Shown here piece by piece: positions 17,006 to 26,032 of a stretch of 64,000 nucleotides of DNA. The DNA is taken from NCBI GenBank assembly GCA_963843275.1, contig CAWJJM010000009.1, forward strand, positions 372,001-436,000, read 5' to 3'. The notes beneath the pieces were generated by a model. The model worked only from the letters and a program-made list of their open reading frames with translations, made no database searches and was not told the origin of the DNA. The DNA comes from CAWJJM01 sp963843275 (GTDB lineage: Bacteria; Acidobacteriota; Thermoanaerobaculia; Multivoradales; JBCCEF01). Position 1 is the stretch's first letter. Each line of letters opens with the position of its first letter. Made by a program: the position numbers and the translations under genes.

Positions 17006-18289
17006 TCAGGCGGGGCGGGTGCGGCGAGCCCGTTCGCTGCGCCGGCGCACCGCGACCACCGCCAGGGCCGCCAGGGTCATCGTCGCGGCGGTGCCGGCGG
17101 CCGCGCCCTCCATGCCGTGGCTCGGGATGAGCAGGACGTTGAGGGCGGAGTCGACGAGGAGGGTCGCCGTGGCGATCACGACGATGGCGGTTCCGCGCCC
17201 GGTGTACTCGAGCCAGAGGACGGAGAGGGCGGCGGCCGCCCAGGCGGTGTCCGCGAGGACGAGCAGGACGAGGACGCTCGCCGCCCGCGGGTAGGTGGGC
17301 CCGAACAGCGAGAGGATGGGCCGTGCCGCCAGGGCGAGGCCGAGGGCCACCGGCAGCAGGCCGGCGAGCATCAGGCGTCGGCCCTGGCGCAGCGTCCGGC
17401 GGGCCGCCTCCGCCCCGGCGTCGATCGCGCTCCCCAGCAGCGGCGCCATCAGCCCGACGACCGTGGTCTGCACGAGGAGCAGGAAATGGGCGGTGGTCGC
17501 CGCCGCGGCGTAGCGGCCCACCTCCCCCTCGTCGCCCAGCCACTCGAGGAAGTAGAGGTCGGACTGACCGAGGGCGAGGACGACCACGAAGGTGAACATC
17601 ATCGGCAACGACGTCCGGAGCCACTGTCTCGACTGACGTGCGCCACGGTCCCAGCGCAGCTCCGGCAGGTCGAGCCGGCGGAGCTGCCACCACTGCACCG
17701 CGCTGACCACGGCGCCGCTGGCGAGGGCGAAGATCAGGACCTGGTACAGGGCGACGCCGCCGCGGATCCCTGCCGCCGCCAGCAGGAGCACCAGCGTCAG
17801 GCCGGGCAGCCCGACGCGCCAGGGGAAGGCGGCCCGGAACGGTCGCCGGGCCGACTGCAGGCCGCGGCTGGCCAGGGCGCCGGCGGAGAGGATCGGCACG
17901 CTCACCACCAGCCACGCGATGGCGTGGTGGTGCAGCGGGTCGGTCTTGCCGACGTGGAGCCAGCTCACCGTCCAGGTGACCGCGATGACGACCACCGAGA
18001 GCGCCCAGGCGAGGCCGAGGTAGAAGCGGATGTACTCGCAGACCCGCGCCCATTCGTGGCGCTCGAGCGGCCCGGCGAGTGCCCGGGGGGCCGCCCGGTC
18101 GCCGCCGAGCAGGACGGCGACGCAGAGCAACGTCGCCAGCTCCCAGGCCACGCGGAAGTCGCCGAACTGATGTGCCGGGAGCAGGCGCGACAGGGCCACG
18201 TTGAGGGCGTAGTCCGCGGCGAACCCGCCCGCTCCGACCGCGATCAGGGTCGGAGCACCGCGGCGCAGATAGGTCGAGGCGTCGAGCAT
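17006..18289 (-). CDS. Polysaccharide flippase-like membrane protein (MOP superfamily)
   Basis: A 427-residue protein with about twelve hydrophobic helices and no large soluble domain. The N-terminal ALNVALSRLLPAHQFGDFRVAW, the mid-protein break and the C-terminal LWLEYTGRGTAIVVIATATLLVDSALNVLLIPSHGMEGAAAG fit Wzx/RfbX-type lipid-linked oligosaccharide flippases. No glycosyltransferases are nearby, so its substrate cannot be guessed. It follows the metalloprotease gene by 30 nt on the same strand. Confidence 0.78.
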   Translation of the reverse strand: MLDASTYLRRGAPTLIAVGAGGFAADYALNVALSRLLPAHQFGDFRVAWELATLLCVAVLLGGDRAAPRALAGPLERHEWARVCEYIRFYLGLAWALSVVVIAVTWTVSWLHVGKTDPLHHHAIAWLVVSVPILSAGALASRGLQSARRPFRAAFPWRVGLPGLTLVLLLAAAGIRGGVALYQVLIFALASGAVVSAVQWWQLRRLDLPELRWDRGARQSRQWLRTSLPMMFTFVVVLALGQSDLYFLEWLGDEGEVGRYAAAATTAHFLLLVQTTVVGLMAPLLGSAIDAGAEAARRTLRQGRRLMLAGLLPVALGLALAARPILSLFGPTYPRAASVLVLLVLADTAWAAAALSVLWLEYTGRGTAIVVIATATLLVDSALNVLLIPSHGMEGAAAGTAATMTLAALAVVAVRRRSERARRTRPA

Positions 18290-18319
18290 CCGGGATGCGG
18301 CCCTCCCCGCGTCCGTCCG

Positions 18320-20857
18320 CTAGCCGATCGGGCTCCCCGGCGGCGGCTCCGGCGGCGGTGGCAGCGGCGGGGTGGCAGAGTCGCTGTCGCGGTCGAGCCA
18401 ACGGCGGAGGGAGCGGGCCAGCCAGGCGCGGTGGGCGCGGTCGGCGGCGTCGCTGCCGGGGCGGGCACCGAGGCGGTCGGCGAGGGCGGAGAGGGCCGCC
18501 TCGGCGCGGGCCTGGACGGCCGGCGGGGAGGCCGGGTCGCGGGCGAGCGCGAGGACGCCTTCGGCGGCGACCGTCTGCACCGTGCGGGCGAGCTCGGCGC
18601 GCCGCGGGTCGGGCGGCGTGGTGTCGAAGGCGGCGCCGACCAGGCGGTCGAGGACCTCGCCGAGGCCGGGCAGGTCGGGGTGGCGGCGGTGCTGGTCGAC
18701 CAGCCGCGCGGCCCGGCCCGGCTGGAGCAGCGCCTCGACGGTCATCCCGGCGGCGCTGGCGGCGGCGCCCAGAGGGTCGAAGACGGCCCCGGTGCGCGAG
18801 GCGAGCTGCTCCTCGCTCGGCTCGTGGCCGAAGGACAGCGGTAGCAGCAGCGCGAGGGTGTCCTCCGGCAGGTCGAGGAAGGCGGGGTCGAGGGTGGCGA
18901 GCAGGGTGGCGAGGGCGCGCCGTTGCGCCGCGGCCGGCACCGGCCGCGCCGCCGGCTCGGGGTCGCCGCGCCGGGCGTAGGTGTAGAGCAGCCCGCCCAC
19001 CGACTTCGCGGCGGCGTCCACCTCGTAGCGGTGGAAGAGGTAGACGGGCACCAGCACCTCGCGCAGGTGGGAGAGCTCGCGCCCCGCCGCCACGCGGTCG
19101 GCGCCGAAGTGCTCCAGCGCCACCCGGCGCACCGCGATGGCGTTGTCGAGCCCCGCGGCGGGGTCGGCGAAGTCGTCCCACAGGGCCGCCAGCGGCTGGG
19201 CGGCGTCGGCGGGGCGGGCGTCCTGGTCGGTGAGGAAGACCAGGCCGGCTTCGGCCCCCTCGGCGGCGATGCGGTCGAGGAAACGGTCGCGGTCCTCGCC
19301 CGGCGGCGGCTCGGCGTAGGCGTAGCGGATCGCCTGGACGTCCCAGGGGCCGATGCCGGTCTCGTAGGCGGCGGAGACGTCGAGGCTGCCGTCCGGCGCC
19401 ACCTCCACCCGCGGCGCCGGGTAGTCCATCACCGAGGCGCGGCCGGTGGTGGAGGCGGCGAAGTTGTGCGCCAGGCCCAGGGTGTGCCCGACCTCGTGGG
19501 CGGCGAGCTGGCGCAGCCGCGCCAGGGCGAGCTGGACCGGGTCGCCGGGCGCCCCGGTGCCGGTCTCGCCGGTGCCCAGCAGCCCCTCGAAGATCAAGCG
19601 GTCCTGGCGCACCCGCAGCGAGCCCAGCGACACGTGCCCTTTGATCATCTCCCCGGTGCGCGGATCGATCACGCCGCCGCCGTAGGACCAGCCGCGGGTG
19701 GAGCGGTGCACCCACTCGATGACGTTGTAGCGGACGTCGAGCGGGTGGGCGTCCGGCGGCAGCAGCTCGACGCGGAAGGCGTCCTCGAAGCCGGCGGCGG
19801 CGAAGGCGTCGGCCCACCACGAGGCGCCCTCGACGAGCGCGCTGCGCACCGGCTCCGGCGTCGCGGGGTCGAGGTAGTAGACGAGCGGCTCGACGGCCGG
19901 TGAGCGGGCGGCGGCGGGAGCGCGCTTGCGCAGGCGGTGGCGCACGATCCACTGCGTCTCGAGCGGCGCGTCGAGCGGTGCCGAGTAGTCGGCGAAGGAG
20001 ACGGCGTAGGAGCCGGCGCGCGGGTCGAAGGGCCGCGGCGTGTAGCCGTCGTCGGGGAGGCGGATCAGCGACTGGTGCTCGGCGACCTGGAAGCTGTCGC
20101 CGACCGGCACGGTGGCGGCGACCCGCGGCCCCGGCGCGCCGGCCGCGGCGTAGGTCAGCAGCGCCTCGAACTCGAGGTTGTCGGGGAAGGCGAGGACGTC
20201 GGCCGGATCGACCGCGCTGCGCTCGGCGTCGACGGCGTAGCTCCCCTGGCCGGTCGCCTGCAGGGCCGCGGCCACCCCGTGGGCGTCGCGCAGCAGGAAC
20301 GGGGTGAGGTCGACCAGCGCCCGGCCGTCCGGCGCCAGGGCGGCGAGCGCACCGCCCCACAGGACCGACGGCGCGAACGACTCGCGCACCGCCGCCGCCT
20401 CCCGCGGGTCGCCCGACAGCGCGCGGAAGCGCAGGTTGGGCGCCTCGACCAGCAGCCGCCCGCCCACCCGGCGCAGCACCACCACCCGGGTCTCGCCGAT
20501 CTGCCCGCGGTCGAGCCCCACCGGGTTCGAGCCCAGCCCGGTGACCAGCCCTTCGACGTAGAGGTAGCGACCCACCTCGCCGCGCTCGGCGCCGGGCGGC
20601 ACCGGCGGAACCTCCAGCCACACCTTGCCACGGTCGGCGTCGACCCACAGGTCGAGCAGGCCGGGGCGGTGGTCGAGACCCTGCACCTTGGCGGCGAGGG
20701 CGGGCAGCGCGTCGGCGGAACGGTCCGGTGCGGCGGCGGCGGCCGGCGCCGGGGCGGTGGCGGCGGGGACGGAGGTGCAGGCGGCGGCGAGGCACAGGCA
20801 CGCCCCGGCCAGGCCGGGGGCGGCGGCGCGCCGCCGGGGACCACGGAGAATGCGCAT
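18320..20857 (-). CDS. Secreted zinc metalloprotease, DUF4953/DUF5117 type, lipoprotein
   Basis: An 845-residue predicted lipoprotein: signal peptide with lipobox LAAAC at Cys27, then an Ala-rich linker. The catalytic HEVGHTLGLAHNF near residue 454 carries the HExxHxxGxxH zinc site, followed by the Met-turn SVMDYP about 20 residues later, as in metzincins. Upstream is the DUF5117-like region (ATVPVGDSFQVAEHQSLIRLPDDGY); downstream is a helical C-terminal half. The layout matches large zinc-dependent metalloproteases of Bacteroidota and Acidobacteriota. It is probably surface or periplasmic. The gene has unusually strong GCG/GGC codon bias even for this window. Confidence 0.9.
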   Translation of the reverse strand: MRILRGPRRRAAAPGLAGACLCLAAACTSVPAATAPAPAAAAAPDRSADALPALAAKVQGLDHRPGLLDLWVDADRGKVWLEVPPVPPGAERGEVGRYLYVEGLVTGLGSNPVGLDRGQIGETRVVVLRRVGGRLLVEAPNLRFRALSGDPREAAAVRESFAPSVLWGGALAALAPDGRALVDLTPFLLRDAHGVAAALQATGQGSYAVDAERSAVDPADVLAFPDNLEFEALLTYAAAGAPGPRVAATVPVGDSFQVAEHQSLIRLPDDGYTPRPFDPRAGSYAVSFADYSAPLDAPLETQWIVRHRLRKRAPAAARSPAVEPLVYYLDPATPEPVRSALVEGASWWADAFAAAGFEDAFRVELLPPDAHPLDVRYNVIEWVHRSTRGWSYGGGVIDPRTGEMIKGHVSLGSLRVRQDRLIFEGLLGTGETGTGAPGDPVQLALARLRQLAAHEVGHTLGLAHNFAASTTGRASVMDYPAPRVEVAPDGSLDVSAAYETGIGPWDVQAIRYAYAEPPPGEDRDRFLDRIAAEGAEAGLVFLTDQDARPADAAQPLAALWDDFADPAAGLDNAIAVRRVALEHFGADRVAAGRELSHLREVLVPVYLFHRYEVDAAAKSVGGLLYTYARRGDPEPAARPVPAAAQRRALATLLATLDPAFLDLPEDTLALLLPLSFGHEPSEEQLASRTGAVFDPLGAAASAAGMTVEALLQPGRAARLVDQHRRHPDLPGLGEVLDRLVGAAFDTTPPDPRRAELARTVQTVAAEGVLALARDPASPPAVQARAEAALSALADRLGARPGSDAADRAHRAWLARSLRRWLDRDSDSATPPLPPPPEPPPGSPIG

Positions 20858-20894
20858 GGGCCCGGACTCTACCGCCTCGGCCGCGGCGAGCGGC

Positions 20895-21179
20895 TCAGGG
20901 CGGCGACGAGCCGGTGACCGCCTCCCAGCCGGCCGCGGCGGCGCGCCGGGCTCCCACCCTGGCGACCGCCACGAGCAGGCCGGTGGCTCCCGCCCACAGC
21001 AGGGCGTCGCGCCATCCGGTGTCGCCGTCGGCGGGGTTGCGGGGCGGGTCGTCGCCGCGCCAGCCGCGCCAGCCGGCGGCGAGGCCGGCGCGCACCGCCA
21101 GGGCGGCGGTCACGGCCGCGCCGGCGGAGAGGAGCTTCCACAGGTCGTCCTGCGCGATCGGGGAGTGGTCGTCGAACAT
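20895..21179 (-). CDS. DUF4235 small membrane protein
   Basis: A 94-residue protein beginning MFDDHSPIAQDDLWKLLSAG, then a hydrophobic stretch with WKLLSAGAAVTAALAVRAGL and a second helix DALLWAGATGLLVAVARVGARR near residue 60. The two-helix layout and WKLL start match DUF4235. ATG 21179 is chosen because homology begins there; the frame is open further upstream but antisense to other genes. It is divergent from the DUF4112 gene. The function is unknown. Confidence 0.7.
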   Translation of the reverse strand: MFDDHSPIAQDDLWKLLSAGAAVTAALAVRAGLAAGWRGWRGDDPPRNPADGDTGWRDALLWAGATGLLVAVARVGARRAAAAGWEAVTGSSPP

Positions 21180-21254
21180 GCCGGAGGACGGAGCAACCGG
21201 CGTGCCGGTCGGTCCGCCGGGGGTGTGCACCCCTCTTGCATCGACCCGGCGGCG

Positions 21255-21626
21255 ATGACGACCGCAGCCGTCACCGCCCGAGACGCCGCCGCCGGCGCGG
21301 GGCGCCGCCGCATCTCCCCCGCGGCGCGCCGCCTGGTGACGCTGATGGACCAGCGCTTCCGCTTGCCGGGAACCCGCTTCCACTTCGGCTTCGACGCGCT
21401 GATCGGGCTGGTCCCGGGGCTCGGCGACCTCGCCGGCCTCCTGATCGGCGCGCTGCTCCTGGTCGAGGCGGTGCGGTTGCGCGCGTCGCTCGGGGTGCTC
21501 GCCCGCATGCTCGGCAACCTGTGGCTCGACATGCTGCTCGGCTCGCTGCCCCTGGTGGGCGACGTCCTCGACTTCTTCTTCAAGGCCAACCGGCGCAATC
21601 TGGAGCTGCTCGAACGGCACCTGTGA
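21255..21626 (+). CDS. DUF4112 membrane protein
   Basis: A 123-residue protein. After a basic N-terminus, the family signature appears: LVTLMDQRFRLPGTRFHFG, FDALIGLVPGLGDLAGLL, then LGNLWLDMLLGSLPLVGDVLDFFFKANRRNLELL. This is a clear DUF4112 pattern, with re-entrant helices around the two PGLGD/PLVGD motifs. ATG 21255 precedes all homology. It is the first of four small plus-strand envelope genes. The function is unknown. Confidence 0.85.
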   Translation: MTTAAVTARDAAAGAGRRRISPAARRLVTLMDQRFRLPGTRFHFGFDALIGLVPGLGDLAGLLIGALLLVEAVRLRASLGVLARMLGNLWLDMLLGSLPLVGDVLDFFFKANRRNLELLERHL

Positions 21627-21668
21627 GCGGCCGGCGGGTCTGCTATGTTGACGGCAGGAGGAACGACC

Positions 21669-22055
21669 ATGGCGGAAAACGACGAGAAGCAGACCGCAGT
21701 GACCGACGCGACCGAGGCGGCGGCCGGCGACGCCCGCCGGGCCATCGACGAGGCGCGCGAGAAGTTCGGCCGCGTGGCCGAGGAGGTCAAGGACCGCTTC
21801 GAGAAGGTCAGCGGCGACGTGCAGTCGCGGGCGCGGCGCGCCGGCGCGGAGGCCCGCAAGGGGGCCGAGGCCGCCCGGGCGCGCTACGCGGAGACCAGCG
21901 ACACGGTGCGCGCCGGGTACGAGCGTGCCCAGGAGCGGGCGACCGAGGTGAGCGGTACGGTCGCCGACTTCGTGCAGCGCAAGCCCGGCCAGGCGGTGCT
22001 CCTCGCCGCCGGTGTGGGCTTCCTGCTGGGGCTGCTGATCCGCGGCCGCGACTGA
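21669..22055 (+). CDS. DUF883/ElaB-like membrane-tethered helical protein
   Basis: A 128-residue protein: a long charged amphipathic helix (residues 5-100, Glu/Arg/Ala-rich) and one C-terminal membrane anchor (PGQAVLLAAGVGFLLGLLIRGRD). The architecture and the glycine-rich anchor match the ElaB/YqjD/DUF883 family, inner-membrane proteins that tether ribosomes in stationary phase in E. coli. AGGAGG precedes ATG 21669 by 6 nt. Whether it binds ribosomes here is unknown. Confidence 0.82.
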   Translation: MAENDEKQTAVTDATEAAAGDARRAIDEAREKFGRVAEEVKDRFEKVSGDVQSRARRAGAEARKGAEAARARYAETSDTVRAGYERAQERATEVSGTVADFVQRKPGQAVLLAAGVGFLLGLLIRGRD

Positions 22056-22086
22056 CGCGCCCGCGGACCGACCCGAGGAACCGGAG

Positions 22087-22356
22087 ATGACGGTGAGCGA
22101 CGACGTGAGCGATTTCGAGCCCGGCTCCGCCCGGGGCGACAAGGCCGACCAGCTCGTCGACGAGCTGCTGCCCGACGAGCTCGACTGGGAGCACCTGGTG
22201 CGCACCTATCCGATCCCCGCCCTCATCGCCTGTGCCGCCGCCGGCTTCTGGCTCGGGATGCGGCGGGGTCCGGTGCTGACCGCGGCGGTGGCCGGTTGGG
22301 CCGCCCAGCAGATGACCCGCAAGGTCAACGACTTCGTGGGCGACGAGGTCCTCTGA
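22087..22356 (+). CDS. Small single-helix membrane protein
   Basis: An 89-residue protein: an acidic N-terminus (residues 1-37) with LVDELLPDELDWEHLVRTYP, a glycine-containing helix (IPALIACAAAGFWLGMRRG), then a second weak hydrophobic stretch. It follows the DUF883-like gene by 31 nt, and the two have similar layouts, so they may act together at the inner membrane. I do not recognise a named family. Confidence 0.65.
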   Translation: MTVSDDVSDFEPGSARGDKADQLVDELLPDELDWEHLVRTYPIPALIACAAAGFWLGMRRGPVLTAAVAGWAAQQMTRKVNDFVGDEVL

Positions 22357-22411
22357 GGGCGGGCGAGCCCGTGTCCTCCCGCCGGCCGCCGCGCCCGAGG
22401 GCCCGCTCGGC

Positions 22412-23302
22412 GTGAACCCGCCCCCGGGGTCCCGCGTGCGGACGCTCTTCCACATCTCCGACGTCCACTTCGGGCCGCCGCACCTGCCGCGGGTGCGGCA
22501 GGGCGTGCTCGACCTGATCGCCGCGCGGCGGCCGGACGTCGTGGTGCTGTCCGGCGACCTCACCCAGCGCGCCAAGCCGGCCCAGTTCCGCGCGGCACGC
22601 GCCTTCGTCGACTCGATCGACCGCCCCGTCCTGGTGGTGCCCGGCAACCACGACGTGCCGATGTACCGGTTCTGGGAGCGGATCTTCTCCCCGTTCGGCG
22701 CCTACCGCCGCAACTTCAGCCCCGAGCTCGAGCCGGTCTACCGCGACGACGGGCTGCTCGTCGTCGGCGTCAACACGGCGTTCAACTGGACGATCAAGGA
22801 GGGCCGGATCAAGCTGCGGCGGCTGCTCGAGGTGGGCGAGGAGCTGTCCGCCGCGCCTCCCGAGGTGTTCAAGGTGGTGGTCGCGCACCACCACATGATC
22901 CCGCCGCCGAACTTCGGCACCCAGACGGTGCTGGCCAACGCCTGGGAGGCGATGGACCTGTTCTCCTCCGTCGGGGTGGACCTGATCCTCTCCGGGCACC
23001 TGCACCAGTCCTACATCGGCAACTCCGAGGAGTTCTACCCCCGCGGCCGGCCGCCGGTGGTGGTGGTCCACTCCGGCACCACGACCTCCAACCGTGGCCG
23101 CGCCGGCGAGCGCGAGCGCAACTCCTGCAACTGGATCCAGTTCGACGACGAGTCGATCGTCGTCTCCCACCTGCTCTGGCACGACCCCTTCGCGCGCTTC
23201 ACCGAGCACAGCCGCCACTGGTACCCGCGGCAGCGGCGGGTGCCCTACACGCTGGCCGGCCTCGATCCGGAGATCGTCTGCCACCCGCCGCAGGGCGTCT
23301 GA
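22412..23302 (+). CDS. Calcineurin-like metallophosphoesterase (CpdA-type)
   Basis: A 296-residue phosphoesterase. Metal-binding motifs run in order: ISDVHFG (D-x-H), LSGDLTQR (GD), VPGNHDVP (GNHD), HHHMIPP, and the C-terminal SGHLHQS (GHxH). The order matches class III cyclic-nucleotide phosphodiesterases and related enzymes. The N-terminus has no signal peptide, so it is cytoplasmic. GTG 22412 is used; GTG 22436 is an alternative that would remove eight residues. The substrate is not evident. Confidence 0.87.
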   Translation: MNPPPGSRVRTLFHISDVHFGPPHLPRVRQGVLDLIAARRPDVVVLSGDLTQRAKPAQFRAARAFVDSIDRPVLVVPGNHDVPMYRFWERIFSPFGAYRRNFSPELEPVYRDDGLLVVGVNTAFNWTIKEGRIKLRRLLEVGEELSAAPPEVFKVVVAHHHMIPPPNFGTQTVLANAWEAMDLFSSVGVDLILSGHLHQSYIGNSEEFYPRGRPPVVVVHSGTTTSNRGRAGERERNSCNWIQFDDESIVVSHLLWHDPFARFTEHSRHWYPRQRRVPYTLAGLDPEIVCHPPQGV

Positions 23303-23405
23303 GGACGGCGCGCGGCGACACCCGGACCGGCCGCCTTGCCCGGCCGACGGCGGCGCCGGGAAGCGCCCGGCCTCGCGGTATCATGAGGTTCTCTCTGGAG
23401 GAGCG

Positions 23406-23768
23406 ATGAGCGACGAGAACGAACGCGACGAACGCGCCGGACGGGACGACGAGGAGTGGAGCCTGGACGAGTCGTGGGAGGTGGTGGCGGAGGTCGGTGA
23501 CGACGAGGACGCGACGCTGATCGCCGGCTACCTGCGCTCCAACGACATCCCGGCCGAGATCGAGTCGCTGCGCTTCCACGAGGGGCCGGTCAACTTCGGC
23601 AGCCTCGGCGAGGTGCGGGTGCGGGTGCCGCGCGAGCTCCGCCAGGAGGCGCTCGAGCTGCTCTCCGCGCGCGAGGACGACGACCTCGGCGAGGAGGCCG
23701 AGGAGGCCGAGCTGGCCACCGAGGCCGAGGGGCCCGAGGGGGGCGGCGGCCCGGAGGAGGGCGCCTAG
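23406..23768 (+). CDS. DUF2007 (putative signal-transducing) protein
   Basis: A 120-residue acidic protein. The central domain (about 28-90: VAEVGDDEDATLIAGYLRSNDIPAEIES then GEVRVRVPRELRQEALELL) is the DUF2007 fold. The C-terminal 25 residues are almost all Glu, Gly and Ala. GGAGGAG precedes ATG 23406. A -10 box TATCAT (23379-23384) sits just upstream within GGCCTCGCGGTAT, which also forms the tRNA-Ala -10 region. It lies 59 nt before the kinase operon and could be its first gene. The function is unknown. Confidence 0.8.
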   Translation: MSDENERDERAGRDDEEWSLDESWEVVAEVGDDEDATLIAGYLRSNDIPAEIESLRFHEGPVNFGSLGEVRVRVPRELRQEALELLSAREDDDLGEEAEEAELATEAEGPEGGGGPEEGA

Positions 23769-23827
23769 ACTCCCGCCGACTCCGCCACCCGGTGCCGGGG
23801 TCGGAGGAGGCCGGCTGCGGCCGCGCG

Positions 23828-26032
23828 ATGACGACGTTCGCCAGCGGCGACACCCTGGGCCGCTACCGGATCGAGCGGCTGCTGGGCACGGGGGCGATGG
23901 GGGAGGTCTACCTCGCCCGCGATCCCCGCCTCGACCGCCTGATCGCCCTGAAGACCCTGCGCACGGCCTCGGTCCGACCGGAGGAGGAGGCCGAGCGGCG
24001 CACCCGGCTGCTGCGCGAGGCGCGCACCGCGGGCCGGCTGCTGCACCCCCACATCGTCACCCTGTTCGACGCCGCCGACCACGACGGCCTGCTCGTCCTG
24101 CTGCTCGAGTACGTCCCCGGCTCCGACCTCGCCGAGCGCCTGCGCAGCGGCCCGCCGATCGCCCTGGGCGAGGCGCTGCGTCTGGCGCGCGAGACGTGCG
24201 ACGCTCTCGACTGCGCGCACCGCCAGGGCATCGTCCACCGCGACATCAAGCCGTCGAACCTGCTGCTCGACGCCGCGGGGCGGGTGAAGGTCAGCGACTT
24301 CGGGATCGCCAAGATCGCCGGCGAGACCAGCGAGCTGACGGTCACGGGGACGGTGATGGGGAGCCCCCACTACCTGTCGCCCGAGCAGGTGCGCGGCGAG
24401 CCCCTCGACGGCCGCAGCGACCTGTTCTCCCTCGGCATCGTCCTCTACGAGATGGTCGCCGGTCGCCGCCCGTTCGACGGCGAGACGCTGACCACCCTGG
24501 TCTTCCAGATCCTCAGCCAGGAGCCGCCGCCGCTCGCGGACCTGCGCCCCGGCCTCGCCCCGGCCCTGCCGGCGCTGCTCGACCGCTTCCTGGCCAAGGA
24601 CCGCGAGGCCCGCTTCCCGAACGCCCGGGTGGCGATGGCCGCGCTCGACGAGCTCGCCGCGGCGCTGCCGACGGCGCTGCTCGCCGTACCGGCCAGCGGC
24701 GCCGCCGGCGAGATCGAGGCGACCCTCCGGCTCGAGGAGCCCGTGGACGCCCCCCCCGCCCCCCCGGCGGCTCCGGCGCCGGAGGCCGCGGCCGGGGCTC
24801 CACCGCCGCCGAGCCCACCGGCGGCCGCCCCGCCGGCCGCCGCGGTGCCCCCGCCCCCGCCGCCGGCGGTGCCCGGGGCGTCGGCTCCCGCCGCGCTGCC
24901 GGCCGTCCCCGGGGCCCTGCCGGCCTCCGGCTCGTACGCGCTGGCCGCCGCGCCGCGCCGGCGGGGCGCCCTCTGGCTGGCGGCGGGCGCCGCCGGCCTG
25001 CTGGTGGTCGCCCTCGGCCTCGGCGTCCTCCTCGTCCGCGGGCCGGGCGGCGCCGACCGCGTCGCCGCAGGCTCCGGTCCCGCGGCCGTCCCGCCGGTGG
25101 CCGAGGGGGCGGCCGTGCCCACCCCGGAGGCGGCGGTGGACGCCGCCGCCCCCGACGGTCCCGGCGCTGCGCCGGAGACCCCCGTCGCGGCGGCGGCTGC
25201 CGGCGACGGTTCGGATCGGGCGCCCGCGGAGAGCGGCGCCGCGGCGACGCCCGCGGCGCCTCCCGTCCCGCCTGCGACGCCGGCCGCGTCGCGCGCTGCC
25301 GGCGCGCCGGAGAGCGCCACCCCGCTCCGCCCGCCGGCCGCGCCGGCGCGCCGCACGCCGCCGGTCGGCGACGCCGGCGGGGGCGGCACGGCGCCCCCCA
25401 CAGCCGGCGGCCCCGCGCCGGCCGCCCCGCCGGAGACGGCCGCCCCGCCCGGCGGCGAGGGGGTCGACGCGGAGCTCGAGACCGGCATGGGGCTGGCCTT
25501 CCGGGTCCAGCCCCGCGACGCCTTCGTGCTCGTCGACGGCACCGTGGTCGGGCGGGCGGCGGACTTCGACCCGCGCTCCGGGCGCGTGCTGACCCTGCCG
25601 TCGGCGGGGGAGCACCTGGTCGTGGTGCGGCGCGAGGGGATGGCGGACCGCCGGGTGCGGGTGCGCGCCCGCCCCGGCGGCCCGGCGGTGACGCCGCTGG
25701 TCGGGCGCCTCGTCCCCCTCGAGGCCGAGGACACGCCGCTGTCGGAGCTCGAGACCCACCGGGTGCGCAGCGCGCTCGGGCTGCGGGTGGTGCCGGCCGG
25801 CGCCCGGGTGGTCGTCGACGGGGTCGACCGGGGCCCGGCGGCGCGCTACCCGGGCGGCCGTTTCGGTCGCGGCAACTGGCTGGAGCTGCCGCTGGGGATG
25901 CACCGGCTGTCGCTGGTCGCCCCCGGCCACCGCCGCATCGACCTGGCGATCGACGTCACGCCGGGAGCCCTGGAGGACCGGGCACGGATCCAGGTGGCGC
26001 TGCCGCCGCTGGCCGCCGGGGACCCGCGATGA
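23828..26032 (+). CDS. Membrane-anchored Ser/Thr protein kinase with PEGA-like C-terminus
   Basis: A 734-residue kinase, first of a six-gene operon. The kinase domain covers about residues 10-275, with LLGTGAMGEVYLA, a catalytic lysine in ALKTLR, HRDIKPSNLLL near 138, and DFGIAK, so it should be active. A long Ala/Pro linker leads to a single helix (about 380-402, LWLAAGAAGLLVVALGLGVLL). A second Ala/Pro linker follows, then two PEGA-like beta units (FVLVDGTVVG and RVVVDGVDRG), which bind cell wall or protein partners in other kinases. ATG 23828 is favoured over GTG 23792, since GGAGGAGG lies before it. The downstream M16 gene overlaps by 4 nt. Confidence 0.92.
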   Translation: MTTFASGDTLGRYRIERLLGTGAMGEVYLARDPRLDRLIALKTLRTASVRPEEEAERRTRLLREARTAGRLLHPHIVTLFDAADHDGLLVLLLEYVPGSDLAERLRSGPPIALGEALRLARETCDALDCAHRQGIVHRDIKPSNLLLDAAGRVKVSDFGIAKIAGETSELTVTGTVMGSPHYLSPEQVRGEPLDGRSDLFSLGIVLYEMVAGRRPFDGETLTTLVFQILSQEPPPLADLRPGLAPALPALLDRFLAKDREARFPNARVAMAALDELAAALPTALLAVPASGAAGEIEATLRLEEPVDAPPAPPAAPAPEAAAGAPPPPSPPAAAPPAAAVPPPPPPAVPGASAPAALPAVPGALPASGSYALAAAPRRRGALWLAAGAAGLLVVALGLGVLLVRGPGGADRVAAGSGPAAVPPVAEGAAVPTPEAAVDAAAPDGPGAAPETPVAAAAAGDGSDRAPAESGAAATPAAPPVPPATPAASRAAGAPESATPLRPPAAPARRTPPVGDAGGGGTAPPTAGGPAPAAPPETAAPPGGEGVDAELETGMGLAFRVQPRDAFVLVDGTVVGRAADFDPRSGRVLTLPSAGEHLVVVRREGMADRRVRVRARPGGPAVTPLVGRLVPLEAEDTPLSELETHRVRSALGLRVVPAGARVVVDGVDRGPAARYPGGRFGRGNWLELPLGMHRLSLVAPGHRRIDLAIDVTPGALEDRARIQVALPPLAAGDPR

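Noticed and set aside
16635..20801. 1388-codon minus-strand frame
   Set aside because: It is a second frame of the metalloprotease and flippase genes and even reads through tRNA-Ala. Codon pattern is Arg/Pro/Gly only, with no domain.
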